A DNA stretch of 64,000 nt, from assembly GCA_001442925.1 (NCBI GenBank), contig LDXX01000003.1, positions 186,001-250,000 on the forward strand, given 5' to 3'. This DNA comes from Candidatus Kryptonium thompsonii (GTDB lineage: Bacteria; Bacteroidota; Ignavibacteria; Kryptoniales; Kryptoniaceae). Positions 43,564-52,734 of this stretch are shown here, one piece after another. A program made the translations under genes and the position numbers. Below the pieces are notes generated by a model. The model searched no databases. It was given only the letters and a program-made list of their open reading frames with translations, and was not told the DNA's origin. Position 1 is the first letter of the stretch; every line of letters starts with the position of its first letter.

Positions 43564-45534
43564 ATGGGGGACATTTTAAAAGATAAAGAAAGAGTTTGGG
43601 ATAACAAGTCAAATGATTTTGGTTTACTTCCACCTTCAAATGTTGAACTTTTGAAAAAGCAAGCAAAAGAGGTTAAGACAACATCATTGCAAAGGTTAGC
43701 TTTACAGGAGCCTCAATGTGGTTTTGGGGAGCTTGGAGTATGTTGTAGAATGTGCTATATGGGTCCGTGTAGGATTGATATTTTTGACGGCGGTCCAAGG
43801 GTTGGGGTTTGCGGTGCGACGGCAGATACAATTGTTGCAAGGAATCTTTTAAGGGAAACGGTTGGCGGTGCTGCAGCACATACGGAGCACGCAATGGATA
43901 TAGCGGAGGTTTTAAAAGAAGTTGCAGAGGGGAAAATTTCAACTTACACGATTAAAGATGAAGAAAAACTGAAAAGAGTTGCTGAAAACCTTGGGATCAA
44001 AACGGAAGGTAAGGATATAAAAGAAATAGCGAAAGAAGTTGCTGAGATTTCGCTTGAAGATTTCAAACGGCTTGAGAGGGAACCAGCTGTTTGGATTAAG
44101 GCGTATACTCCGAAGTCAAGTTATGAACAGCTTGAAAAACTCGGTGTAATTCCGCATAATGTTTGGCGTCCGATAATGAATGCGATGCATAGAACAAGTA
44201 TGGGCAACGATGCTGACCCTGTAAACATAATGCTTGCAGATTTGCAGATGGGACTTATTGATGGACTTGGTTTGACGATGGCAACTGAACTTTCGGATGT
44301 TATCTTTGGGACGCCAAAGCCGATAAAAAGTAAAGCAAATCTTGCGGTAATTGATCCAGACTATGTTAATATCGCTGTTCACGGGCATAATCCCTTGCTC
44401 TCTGAGAAAATTGTTGAATGGGCAGAAAAATTAAATGATAAAGCAAAATCGCTTGGTGCGAAAGGAATAAATATAGTCGGTGTTTGTTGCACGGGTAACG
44501 AGGTCTTGATGAGACATGGTGTTCCTTTGGCTGCAAATGAATTTCAAGCTGAGCTCGCTATAGTAACTGGGGCGCTTGAAGCAATGGTTGTTGATTATCA
44601 ATGCATATGGCCAATTTTAAGCGATGTTGCATCTTGTTATCATACGAAACTTATAACGACAATGCCATTTGTTAAAATACCTGGCGCAATTCATATTGAA
44701 TATTCACCTGAAAAAGCTGATGAAGTTGCTCAAAAAGTTATTGAAACAGCCCTTGAAGCGTATAAGCAAAGAGAACCAAGCAGGGTTTTCATCCCTGATT
44801 CACCTGAAGAGATTATAGCTGGATTTTCTGTTGAGGCATTAATTGAGGTTTTGAAAAAAGTTAACCATGAAGATCCGCTGAAGCCTTTGATTGACAACAT
44901 TGTAAATGGGAATATATTTGGTGTTGTTGCGATTGTAGGTTGTCCGAATCCAAAAACGAGACGACTTGCTTTTGCTGAGAGAATGATAAAAGGCTTGATC
45001 AAGAACAATGTCCTTGTGATTGTAACCGGTTGTATTGCTCATATTGCAGGTCAGGCTGGGTTTTTGAATCCGAATAAAGTTGATTCGTTTGAAGTTGGCG
45101 ATGGTTTGAAACAGGTTTTGAAAGCGCTTGGAAATGTCGCTGGTTTGAATAGCTTGCCTGTGGCAATTCATATGGGTTCATGTGTTGATAACTCAAGGAT
45201 TGGGGTTTTGCTCAAAGCTTTATCTGAAAAACTTGGGTTGAAGGTTTCGGATTTACCCGTTGTCGCTTCTGCACCCGAATTAATTTCTGAAAAAGCGATT
45301 TCAATTGGAACATGGGCGCTTGCGCTTGGTGTGACAGTTCATGTTTGCCCACCGCCGAGAATTTTAGGTGGTCCTAAAGTTAGAGAGATATTAACTAAAG
45401 ATTTGAAGGCATTGACAGGTGGGGAAGCGTATGTTGAGTGTGACCCAGAGCTTGCGGTTAAAGGAATTCTTGATAGAATCAAACAAAAGAGAATCGCTTT
45501 AAATCTTCCAGTCCCTGAGGCGGTTCATATTTAA
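43564..45534 (+). CDS. cooS: Anaerobic Ni-Fe carbon monoxide dehydrogenase catalytic subunit
   Basis: Oxidises CO with water to CO2, two electrons and two protons. 656 residues. Cysteines for clusters D and B are at 52, 60, 61, 64, 69 and 83; their spacing (8, 1, 3, 5, 14) equals that of Rhodospirillum rubrum CooS. Cluster C ligands are visible in AVHGHNPLLS (His), GVCCTGNE, VVDYQCIWP, IVGCPNPK, VTGCIAHIAG and HMGSCVDNSR. So the active site is complete. No acetyl-CoA synthase genes and no hydrogen-evolving Coo hydrogenase are nearby, so CO is more likely an electron donor than a carbon source. Followed by cooC. Confidence 0.95.
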   Translation: MGDILKDKERVWDNKSNDFGLLPPSNVELLKKQAKEVKTTSLQRLALQEPQCGFGELGVCCRMCYMGPCRIDIFDGGPRVGVCGATADTIVARNLLRETVGGAAAHTEHAMDIAEVLKEVAEGKISTYTIKDEEKLKRVAENLGIKTEGKDIKEIAKEVAEISLEDFKRLEREPAVWIKAYTPKSSYEQLEKLGVIPHNVWRPIMNAMHRTSMGNDADPVNIMLADLQMGLIDGLGLTMATELSDVIFGTPKPIKSKANLAVIDPDYVNIAVHGHNPLLSEKIVEWAEKLNDKAKSLGAKGINIVGVCCTGNEVLMRHGVPLAANEFQAELAIVTGALEAMVVDYQCIWPILSDVASCYHTKLITTMPFVKIPGAIHIEYSPEKADEVAQKVIETALEAYKQREPSRVFIPDSPEEIIAGFSVEALIEVLKKVNHEDPLKPLIDNIVNGNIFGVVAIVGCPNPKTRRLAFAERMIKGLIKNNVLVIVTGCIAHIAGQAGFLNPNKVDSFEVGDGLKQVLKALGNVAGLNSLPVAIHMGSCVDNSRIGVLLKALSEKLGLKVSDLPVVASAPELISEKAISIGTWALALGVTVHVCPPPRILGGPKVREILTKDLKALTGGEAYVECDPELAVKGILDRIKQKRIALNLPVPEAVHI

Positions 45535-45552
45535 AATAATTTTGGTTGGCTG

Positions 45553-46440
45553 ATGCCATTTACAACAGCGAGCGAAGAAGAAAGGGATTTAATTGTAAAA
45601 GAAGTTTTGGCAAAGATTCCGCAAGTTGAGGAAAAAGTTGAATCTGGCGTGAGAATAGTTGTCACTGGGAAAGGAGGTGTTGGCAAGACTGTTATATCCG
45701 CTGTTCTTGCTCATTTATTGGCTGATGCAGGTTTTAATGTTCTCGCTGTTGATGAGGACCCACAAATGAACCTGCCTTTTGCGCTTGGTTTGCCATTTGA
45801 TGAAGCCGAGGCGATAGTTCCATTAAACAGACAGCTTGATTACATTGAGGAGAAAACTGGGGTTAGACCTGGGTCTGGGTGGGGTTTGTTTTTCAAGTTA
45901 AATCCAGATGTAAGCGATGTAGTTGAGAGATTCGGAATTAGGGTGAAAGATAGATTAAATCTTCTTGTAATGGGAACAGTTATGCAACCATCGATTGGAT
46001 GTGCTTGCCCTGAAAATGATTTGCTTCAAGCGGTTGTAAACTATATAAATCTTCGCAAAGGTGAATTTATCATTATGGATACCGAAGCAGGGCTTGAACA
46101 TTTTGGAAGGGCGATCGCCAAAGGATTTCATCACGCCATCATTATTTCTGAACCTACATTTAATTCAATTTATGTTATGAGACAAGCGGTGAAACTTGCG
46201 AAGGGGCTTGGGATTAGGAACATTCATCTTGTTTTTAATAAAGTTAGAGATGAAGAAGAGAAGGTAAGACAATTTCTTTCCAAGTTTGAAGCTGAATTTT
46301 CAGGATTGCCCGTTTATTTTTTGCCTTATGATGAAAATATCCAAAAAGCTGAGCCATCAGTTCAAACGATCTTGGAGAATGGAGCAACAAAGTTTGTCGA
46401 TGCGGTTATGCAGATTTTAAAAAATCTACTTCAAGATTAG
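45553..46440 (+). CDS. cooC: CooC-type nickel-insertion ATPase
   Basis: 295 residues. The P-loop is the deviant Walker A GKGGVGKT at 39-46, followed by VDEDPQMNLPFALGLP, the metal-binding C-A-C pair at 150-152 (GCACPENDLL) and EAGLEHFGRA. CooC dimers load Ni into cluster C of CooS. The protein has about 32 extra residues before the P-loop strand (EERDLIVKEVLAKIPQVEEK), whereas most CooC start right at it. Four bases separate it from the next gene. Confidence 0.92.
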   Translation: MPFTTASEEERDLIVKEVLAKIPQVEEKVESGVRIVVTGKGGVGKTVISAVLAHLLADAGFNVLAVDEDPQMNLPFALGLPFDEAEAIVPLNRQLDYIEEKTGVRPGSGWGLFFKLNPDVSDVVERFGIRVKDRLNLLVMGTVMQPSIGCACPENDLLQAVVNYINLRKGEFIIMDTEAGLEHFGRAIAKGFHHAIIISEPTFNSIYVMRQAVKLAKGLGIRNIHLVFNKVRDEEEKVRQFLSKFEAEFSGLPVYFLPYDENIQKAEPSVQTILENGATKFVDAVMQILKNLLQD

Positions 46441-46443
46441 AGA

Positions 46444-47685
46444 ATGCAAATTGTGATCATAGGAAATAGCATAGCTTGTGTGTCGGCGATTCGTGAGATA
46501 AGAAAGTGGGATAAAAAGAGTTCAATCACCGTAATTTCAAAAGAGTCGCTTGATCCAGCGATGCCGTATTATTCGCCTGTGGTTTTGCCATACTATATTG
46601 AAGGAAAACTTTCAAAGGAAAATTTGTTTTCAATTCGAATTGACTTCTACAACGAGATGAATGTTGATGTTAAACTTGGAGAGCGAGTCATTGCAGTTGA
46701 GCCAAAGGAAAGAATTGTTGTAACCGAAAAGAGCAAATATTTTTATGATAAACTTTTAATCGCAAGTGGGGCTTCACCGAGAATTCTTGATATCTCAGGT
46801 GCTAGGAATAAAAAGGTTTATGTTTTGCGAACTTATGAAGATGCTGAAAAAATTAAAAGTGATGATTCAAAGGAAGTAGTGATAATTGGTGGAGGACCAG
46901 TGGGGGTTGAGGCGGCTCTTTCGCTTTTAAAATTCAAAAAGAAGATTACAATAGTTGAGATCGCACCTTACATAATGAGCACTGTGTTTAGTAGAACTGT
47001 TTCGGAGATGATAGAAAAACAACTTGTTGAAAGGGGCGTTGAAGTTCTAAAAAATGAGGAGCCGATTGAGATTTCGGGCAATCCTGTGAAGTCGGTCAAG
47101 ACAAATAAGCGAAAGATAAAATGTTCATCCGTTATTATGGGTGTTGGGGTTGTGCCGAATACTGACTTTGTTAAAGATGTTCTCAAACTTGGACCGAGGA
47201 ATGGAATTCTCGTTGACGAGAGAATGCAAACATCTGAGCCTGATATTTATGCTGCTGGTGATTGTATTGAGTTGAGGAGTTTAATTGATGGAAGCATAAG
47301 ACCTTTTCCTGTTTGGTCCAATGCTCAGGAGACTGGCAAAGTTGCGGGGGCTAACATTGCGGGGTGTGATCTAACTTATGAAGGTGGTATAAGGGTTAAT
47401 GCTTTGAATGTCTTTGATAAAGCCTACTTTTCGATCGGCGATGTTTACGACGAAAGCAAAAGAATGAAAGAAATCGAGCGGGATGGCAGGATTGAGTTTT
47501 ATTATTTTAGTAACGGCAACTTGATCGGAGCTGAAATTATCGGTGATGTTAAATATGCTGGGTTGTTGAAAAATATCATCAAAAGAAAACCTTCGATTGA
47601 TATAGATGTTTTTAATGGAATTCAGGATTTCATCGGGGTTACCGTACCTGCCGTAAAGCACCTTTCCCTTGGTTACTTTACTTAA
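46444..47685 (+). CDS. FAD/NAD(P)-dependent oxidoreductase of the CO cluster
   Basis: 413 residues of the NADH oxidase/nitrite-reductase-like pyridine nucleotide-disulfide family: FAD-binding start (QIVIIGNSIACVSAIRE), NAD-binding VVIIGGGPVGVEAALSLLKF, and the second FAD motif IYAAGDCIEL. Genes of this type often sit with cooF-cooS, where they are thought to link CooF to NAD(P). Its N-terminal motif is G-x-S-x-A-C, with a Cys in place of the usual Gly. It lies 4 bases after cooC. Confidence 0.87.
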   Translation: MQIVIIGNSIACVSAIREIRKWDKKSSITVISKESLDPAMPYYSPVVLPYYIEGKLSKENLFSIRIDFYNEMNVDVKLGERVIAVEPKERIVVTEKSKYFYDKLLIASGASPRILDISGARNKKVYVLRTYEDAEKIKSDDSKEVVIIGGGPVGVEAALSLLKFKKKITIVEIAPYIMSTVFSRTVSEMIEKQLVERGVEVLKNEEPIEISGNPVKSVKTNKRKIKCSSVIMGVGVVPNTDFVKDVLKLGPRNGILVDERMQTSEPDIYAAGDCIELRSLIDGSIRPFPVWSNAQETGKVAGANIAGCDLTYEGGIRVNALNVFDKAYFSIGDVYDESKRMKEIERDGRIEFYYFSNGNLIGAEIIGDVKYAGLLKNIIKRKPSIDIDVFNGIQDFIGVTVPAVKHLSLGYFT

Positions 47686-47757
47686 GAAATACATTAAAGT
47701 TACGGCACCTGAGGAGAAACGGTCTCGTGAGTTATCAATTAAAATTTTATTCGTGCA

Positions 47758-48225
47758 TTGACGAAAGGTTTTTTTGAAAAAATTGAGACAAAAGAGTTTA
47801 CGATGGAAGATATTGATTGCGTTTTGAAGATTCAAGAAGAGTTGAAAAAGAGCAATAGTTATAGCTTCCTTTGTGATAAGATGTTTATCGAGGTTTTGAA
47901 TGAACTTCAAAGTTCTGGGTCTTTATTTGGTAGGATTGCTTACATTGGCGATAAGCCCGTTGGTTTAATTTTTGGAGATACTCGGCCGAAGTGGTATAGT
48001 GGGCCCGAATGTGGGTGGTTAATTGCGATTGTTGTTTTACCAGAGTATCGAAGGCAGGGTGTAGGTAGAAGACTTATTGCTGAGTTTTTTGATAAAGTCA
48101 GGGAGCTTGGTTTGAGAAAAGTATGTGCTATGGTTGAATTTGCTGATGAGGAAACGCTTGCGTTTTTGCGGAAGATGGGTTTTAAGCGAGGTAAGCTTGT
48201 TTATTTTGAAAAACAAATTTATTAA
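47758..48225 (+). CDS. GNAT-family N-acetyltransferase
   Basis: 155 residues with the acetyl-CoA loop VVLPEYRRQGVGRRLIAEFF and a final FLRKMGFKRGKLVYFEK strand. It looks most like RimI/peptide-type GNATs, target unknown. The start is doubtful: TTG 47758 gives a full N-terminal strand, ATG 47803 would cut it off. It lies between the CO and hydrogenase genes on the same strand (gaps of 72 and 18 bases). Confidence 0.8.
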   Translation: MTKGFFEKIETKEFTMEDIDCVLKIQEELKKSNSYSFLCDKMFIEVLNELQSSGSLFGRIAYIGDKPVGLIFGDTRPKWYSGPECGWLIAIVVLPEYRRQGVGRRLIAEFFDKVRELGLRKVCAMVEFADEETLAFLRKMGFKRGKLVYFEKQIY

Positions 48226-48243
48226 ACAAAGGAGGTTTAAAAG

Positions 48244-49353
48244 ATGCAAAAGCAGGAAACATTCTATGAAGCCGTGAGAAGAAACGGGATTTCAAGGCGT
48301 GATTTTTTGCGCTTTTGTTTTTTAACCACGGCTTACCTTGGACTTGAAAGTAGCATGGTTTCCAAGGTTGTTCGTGCGCTTGAATCAAAACCACGCCCGC
48401 CTGTTTTTTGGCTTAACTTTGCTGCTTGTACATGTTGTACTGAATCTCTTGTAAGGTCTTCACGTCCATTAATTTCGGATGTTCTTTTGACTGCCATATC
48501 ACTTGATTATATGGAAACAATTCAAGTTGCAGCGGGTCATCAAGCTGAAGAGATCGTGTGGGAGGGGATGAAAAAGAATTTTGGAAACTATATTCTTGCT
48601 GTTGAAGGTTCTGTTCCAACGAAAGATGGTGGGGTTTATTGCACTGTTGGAGGTATGACGGCGATCGAATATCTTAAAAAAGCGGCACAAGGTGCAAAAG
48701 CGATAATTTCTGTCGGTTCCTGCTCATCTTTTGGTTGTGTTACCACAGCTTATCCAAATCCCACAGGTGCTAAACCGATCTATAAAATTATCACTGATAA
48801 ACCAGTTGTCAATATCCCAGGTTGCCCGCCAATTGCTGAGGTTATAGTTGGAACAATAGTTCATCTCATTACATTTGATTCACTTCCTGAGCTTGATTCG
48901 CTGAAGAGGCCAAAGGTTTTCTATGGTCAAAGGATCCACGATAAATGTTATCGTAGAGCTTTCTTTGATGCTGGGATGTTTGTTGAGAAATTTGATGATG
49001 AAGGTGCAAGGAAGGGGTGGTGTTTATACAAAGTTGGATGTAGAGGACCTGTTACATACAATGCCTGTTCAATTGTTAAGTGGAACGAAGGCACGAGCTT
49101 CCCAATCCAGTCAGGGCATCCATGTCTTGGTTGTTCAGAGCCTGACTATTGGGATAAGACACCGCTTTATCAACATGTCGCCGATGTTCCTTTGCCTGGG
49201 TTTGCAACGGCAGATGAAATTGGCAAAGGATTTGCAATAGGCGTTGCAGTTGCAACTGGTGCTCATCTTGTTGCTTCAATTGTTAAGAAAGCAACTCAAA
49301 AGGCGAAAAAAGCAGAAGTTGGCGAAGAAAAGAAACAACAAAAGGAGGAATAA
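48244..49353 (+). CDS. hyaA: [NiFe] hydrogenase small subunit, six-cysteine oxygen-tolerant type
   Basis: 369 residues with a Tat signal (GISRRDFLRF, R18-R19). Proximal cluster cysteines are C62, C64, C65, C160, C165 and C194. Subtracting 45 gives 17, 19, 20, 115, 120 and 149, the exact set of E. coli Hyd-1, including the two extra cysteines (19 and 120) of the oxygen-tolerant [4Fe-3S] cluster. Further motifs are HDKCYRRAFFDAG, WCLYKVGCRGP and HPCLGC for the distal and medial clusters. The C-terminus is lysine-rich and lacks a clear membrane helix beyond a weak one near 325-345. An AAAGGAGG site precedes the ATG. Confidence 0.94.
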   Translation: MQKQETFYEAVRRNGISRRDFLRFCFLTTAYLGLESSMVSKVVRALESKPRPPVFWLNFAACTCCTESLVRSSRPLISDVLLTAISLDYMETIQVAAGHQAEEIVWEGMKKNFGNYILAVEGSVPTKDGGVYCTVGGMTAIEYLKKAAQGAKAIISVGSCSSFGCVTTAYPNPTGAKPIYKIITDKPVVNIPGCPPIAEVIVGTIVHLITFDSLPELDSLKRPKVFYGQRIHDKCYRRAFFDAGMFVEKFDDEGARKGWCLYKVGCRGPVTYNACSIVKWNEGTSFPIQSGHPCLGCSEPDYWDKTPLYQHVADVPLPGFATADEIGKGFAIGVAVATGAHLVASIVKKATQKAKKAEVGEEKKQQKEE

Positions 49354-49356
49354 AAA

Positions 49357-51093
49357 ATGGCACAAAGAGTTGTCGTAGATCCAATGACCCGAATTGAGGG
49401 TCACCTTAGAGTTCAAGCAATTGTTGATGGAAATGTAATCAAGGATGCTTCTTGCACAAGTGCTCTTTTCAGAGGAATTGAAATAATTTTAAGGGGTAGA
49501 GATCCGAGAGAGGTTTGGGCTCTTGCGGAAAGAATCTGTGGCGTTTGCACATTGGTGCACGCTGTTACTTCTGTAAGAGCAATTGAAGATGCTCTTAAAA
49601 TTAGGATACCGAAAAATGCTAATTTGATAAGAAACATAATGATCGCAACTCTTTATGTTCATGACCATACTGTTCATTTTTATCATCTTCATGCACTTGA
49701 TTGGGTTGATGTGGTTTCAGCATTGAAAGCAAATCCAAAGGCTACAGCTGAGCTTGCGCAAAAGATATCAAATTGGCCTAAATCATCGGTTGGGTATTTC
49801 ACAGATATTCAGAACAGGTTAAAGAAATTTGTTGAATCTGGTCAACTTGGAATTTTCGCAAATGCATATTGGGGGCATCCTAGTTATAAGTTACCGCCAG
49901 AGGCAAATCTCCTTGCCGTTGCACATTATATTGAAGCGTTGAATTGGCAGAAGGAAATTGTAAAGATACATACTGTCTTCGGAGGGAAAAACCCACATCC
50001 AAATCTTATTGTTGGTGGGATGCCATGCGCAATTAATTTGAACCATCCCGATGCAATTAATGTTGATAAACTTGCTCTTGTGAAGTCAAAAATTGAAGAA
50101 GCGGAGCAAATCGTTGAACAACTTTATTGGCCTGATCTTCTTGCCATAATGTCTTTCTACAAAGAGTGGGCAAAGTGGGGTGGAGGTGTAAGTAAGAAAG
50201 GCGTTCTTGACTACGGTGAATTTCCAGAAGATACAGGTGATATAAAAACAATCCTGAGCACAAACAGATGGAGAGGCGGAGCTGTTCTTGATGGTAATCT
50301 TAATGAAGTTCATGAAGTTGATCCAACTGATCCAGAGCAAATTCAGGAATATGTCGCTTACTCTTGGTATGAATATTCAAAAGGAGATAAAATTGCGTTT
50401 CATCCATGGGATGGCGAGACGAATCCCAAATATACTGGACCGACGCCACCTTGGGAATTTCTTGACATGGATAAAAAGTATTCATGGATGAAGGCACCGC
50501 GTTGGCGCGGAAAGCCAATGGAGGGTGGACCCCTTGCAAGAACTATTATCGCCCTTGCGCATAAAGATGAAGAAGTTAAGTCTTATGTTGACGAAGCCCT
50601 TAAGAAGCTTGGACTTCCATTTGATGCAATGTATTCAACGCTTGGCAGAACTATCGCAAGGGGAATTGAAACGAGAAGAGCCTTAACAATGTTGAAGAAA
50701 CTTTTTGATGAACTTGTTGCAAATATCAAAGCTGGTGATTACCAGACTGCAAACATGGAGAAGTGGGATCCTGACAAATGGCCCAAAGGTGAGATAAAAG
50801 GAGTAGGAACATACGCAGCGCCTCGCGGTGCTTTAGCACATTGGGTGAAAATCAAAGATGGTAAAATCGCAAATTATCAAGCTGTGGTTGCGACTACATG
50901 GAATGGTTCACCGCGCGATGCTTTAGGTCAGCGTGGCCCGATGGAAGAGTCATTGATTGGTGTTCCAGTTCATGATCCGCATAAGCCACTTGAAATTTTA
51001 AGAGTAATTCATTCTTTCGACCCGTGTCTTGCATGCTCAACTCATGTTCTGGATGTAAACGGGAATGAAATAACGAAAATCGAAATTTTATAA
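49357..51093 (+). CDS. hyaB: [NiFe] hydrogenase large subunit
   Basis: 578 residues that carry the Ni-Fe site: RICGVC (C61, C64) and DPCLACSTH (C557, C560, H563). The 15 residues after H563 are the tail removed by the maturation protease at 51832. Other Group 1 features are VDPMTRIEGHLR at the start and GAVLDGNLNEVHEVDP. It oxidises H2 outside the inner membrane with HyaA and passes electrons to the cytochrome b at 51116. Three bases follow hyaA. Confidence 0.96.
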   Translation: MAQRVVVDPMTRIEGHLRVQAIVDGNVIKDASCTSALFRGIEIILRGRDPREVWALAERICGVCTLVHAVTSVRAIEDALKIRIPKNANLIRNIMIATLYVHDHTVHFYHLHALDWVDVVSALKANPKATAELAQKISNWPKSSVGYFTDIQNRLKKFVESGQLGIFANAYWGHPSYKLPPEANLLAVAHYIEALNWQKEIVKIHTVFGGKNPHPNLIVGGMPCAINLNHPDAINVDKLALVKSKIEEAEQIVEQLYWPDLLAIMSFYKEWAKWGGGVSKKGVLDYGEFPEDTGDIKTILSTNRWRGGAVLDGNLNEVHEVDPTDPEQIQEYVAYSWYEYSKGDKIAFHPWDGETNPKYTGPTPPWEFLDMDKKYSWMKAPRWRGKPMEGGPLARTIIALAHKDEEVKSYVDEALKKLGLPFDAMYSTLGRTIARGIETRRALTMLKKLFDELVANIKAGDYQTANMEKWDPDKWPKGEIKGVGTYAAPRGALAHWVKIKDGKIANYQAVVATTWNGSPRDALGQRGPMEESLIGVPVHDPHKPLEILRVIHSFDPCLACSTHVLDVNGNEITKIEIL

Positions 51094-51115
51094 AAACAAA
51101 TTTGGTGAAAGCAAA

Positions 51116-51853
51116 ATGCAAGCAAATCAAATATATCGGGTTGAATCTGAGTGTGTAACAAGATATTATGTTTGGGATGCTGTTGTGAGAGTTAGCCATT
51201 GGATAAATGTGATCGCTGTTGGTGTTTTAATTTTTACGGGCTTTTATATCAGTACTCCGTTTTATCGGCCAACTGCTGATGAGCCATTCGGTGCCACTGT
51301 TATGGCAACGATGAAAAATTTACATTTTCTCTTTGCGATAATTTTTACGTTAAATGGTTTGTTTCGTGCTTATTGGTTCTTTGCTGGAAATACATATCGT
51401 CAGTGGTTTAGATTTCATATTTGGAAAGCTGATTTTTGGAAGGAGGCATGGTGGAAGTTAAAGGATTATATAACATTGCGCTACACTGATTATGAGCTTC
51501 ACACACTGGGGCATAATACGCTTGCCACTTTAACTTATGTGATACTTTTCCTTGCAGCTTCGGTTCAAGGTTTGACTGGATTTGCAATGGCTGGTAAGAT
51601 AAACCCTGGTGGATTTTTTGATACTTTGTTTGGGTGGGTGATTCCTCTCTTTGGTGGTGAGGCAAATGTCAGGATGATTCACAAGATAATAATGTGGGGT
51701 ATAATTGGATTTATGATTCACCATATCAGTTTTGTTATCTATCTTGAGGTGTTCAGAGAGAAGGGAATGCTGTCATCTATGATAACTGGGTTAAAGACAA
51801 GACCATTTGGTTGGGAGCCCGTTGAAAAGCCATGGGAAAAGAAGGAAAAGTGA
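51116..51853 (+). CDS. hyaC: Ni/Fe-hydrogenase cytochrome b subunit
   Basis: 245 residues with four membrane segments and heme-binding histidines in WDAVVRVSHWINVIAVGVLI, MKNLHFLFAIIFTLNGLFRA, and HKIIMWGIIGFMIHHISFVI. These match the HyaC/HupC family that anchors the hydrogenase and passes electrons to quinone. Its end overlaps the protease gene by 22 bases. Confidence 0.94.
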   Translation: MQANQIYRVESECVTRYYVWDAVVRVSHWINVIAVGVLIFTGFYISTPFYRPTADEPFGATVMATMKNLHFLFAIIFTLNGLFRAYWFFAGNTYRQWFRFHIWKADFWKEAWWKLKDYITLRYTDYELHTLGHNTLATLTYVILFLAASVQGLTGFAMAGKINPGGFFDTLFGWVIPLFGGEANVRMIHKIIMWGIIGFMIHHISFVIYLEVFREKGMLSSMITGLKTRPFGWEPVEKPWEKKEK

Positions 51854-52323
51854 AAATCGGTATTCTCGGCATAGGTAATCCATTGCTTGGTGATGATGGA
51901 TTTGGTGTTGAAGTTGTTAGAAAGTTAAAAGAAGAAATTGGGGAGTCACCTGATCTTGAAATTATTGATGGTGGCTCCCTTGGTATTTATCTTTTGCCAT
52001 ACCTTGAGGATAAAACTTATCTTATCGTTGTTGATGTTGTCAACTTCGGTGGAAAGCCAGGGGAAATTGTAAAGTTTGAGTTGAATAAAATTCCTGGTTT
52101 TATTGGCTTAAAGGTGTCTGAACATCAAATAACTTTTCACGAAGTCATTGCGTTAATGAATCTTCTTGATATAAAACCGATTGAAAGTGTCTTAATTGGG
52201 GTTCAGCCGAAGAATAACGAATGGGGTGCTGAAATGAGTGATGAGGTAAAGGGAGCGATTGGCAAAGTTGTTGAAAAAGTAAAAGAACAAATAGAAATCT
52301 GGAGGAAGGGAAATGCAACCTGA
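51832..52323 (+). CDS. hyaD: Hydrogenase maturation protease
   Basis: 163 residues of the HyaD/HupD family: GIGNPLLGDDGFGVEVVRKL near the start (metal-binding acidic pair at 21-22), VVDVVNFGGKPGEIV, and SEHQITFHEVIALMNLL with the metal-binding His. It trims the C-terminal tail of the large subunit after Ni insertion. Overlaps hyaC upstream and the next gene downstream. Confidence 0.92.
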   Translation: MGKEGKVKIGILGIGNPLLGDDGFGVEVVRKLKEEIGESPDLEIIDGGSLGIYLLPYLEDKTYLIVVDVVNFGGKPGEIVKFELNKIPGFIGLKVSEHQITFHEVIALMNLLDIKPIESVLIGVQPKNNEWGAEMSDEVKGAIGKVVEKVKEQIEIWRKGNAT

Positions 52324-52690
52324 TTTGATGAACGCAGTTTTTCTTTTAAGCGAGATAAAACATGCGTTGGTGGATTTAAAGAATGAGGGTAAGAAAAAAG
52401 TCATAAATTTGAGCAATTTCCCTCTATCTAATGATGAGGCGAGATTTATTGATGAAAAGCTTGGAAGGGGGAATGTTAAAATAATTTACGAGGGTACAGA
52501 GTTAACCGTTTGGCAGGAGACGGGGATTTCAGGAGTATGGTGGGGTGAATATAGAAATTCAAATGGCAAGGTAATTCTGCGAACGATTGAGATAACATTT
52601 TACCCTGAGCTCGCAATGTCCCAGATTGAGGATATAGAGGAGGGGATAGATAAATTGGATGAGATATTGAAGGATCTTAAAGGGGTTTAA
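52313..52690 (+). CDS. HupH/HyaF C-terminal domain-like hydrogenase assembly protein
   Basis: 125 residues; VINLSNFPLSNDEARFIDEK, LGRGNVKIIY and TGISGVWWGEYRNSNGKVIL match the C-terminal conserved domain of HupH/HyaF, which helps assemble the small subunit of oxygen-exposed uptake hydrogenases. Only this domain is present; typical HupH is about twice as long. ATG 52313 overlaps the protease gene by 11 bases. It closes the hydrogenase unit. hypA-F genes are not in the window. Confidence 0.82.
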   Translation: MQPDLMNAVFLLSEIKHALVDLKNEGKKKVINLSNFPLSNDEARFIDEKLGRGNVKIIYEGTELTVWQETGISGVWWGEYRNSNGKVILRTIEITFYPELAMSQIEDIEEGIDKLDEILKDLKGV

Positions 52691-52734
52691 ATTTTGATTT
52701 TTTAACATCAAATTTTTATATTTATAACCGAAAA

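Noticed and set aside
43038-52690. Hydrogen-evolving CO-oxidation (Coo/Ech) or Wood-Ljungdahl cluster
   Set aside because: No CooMKLXUH-type energy-converting hydrogenase and no acetyl-CoA synthase or corrinoid protein genes; the hydrogenase is a membrane uptake type with cytochrome b.
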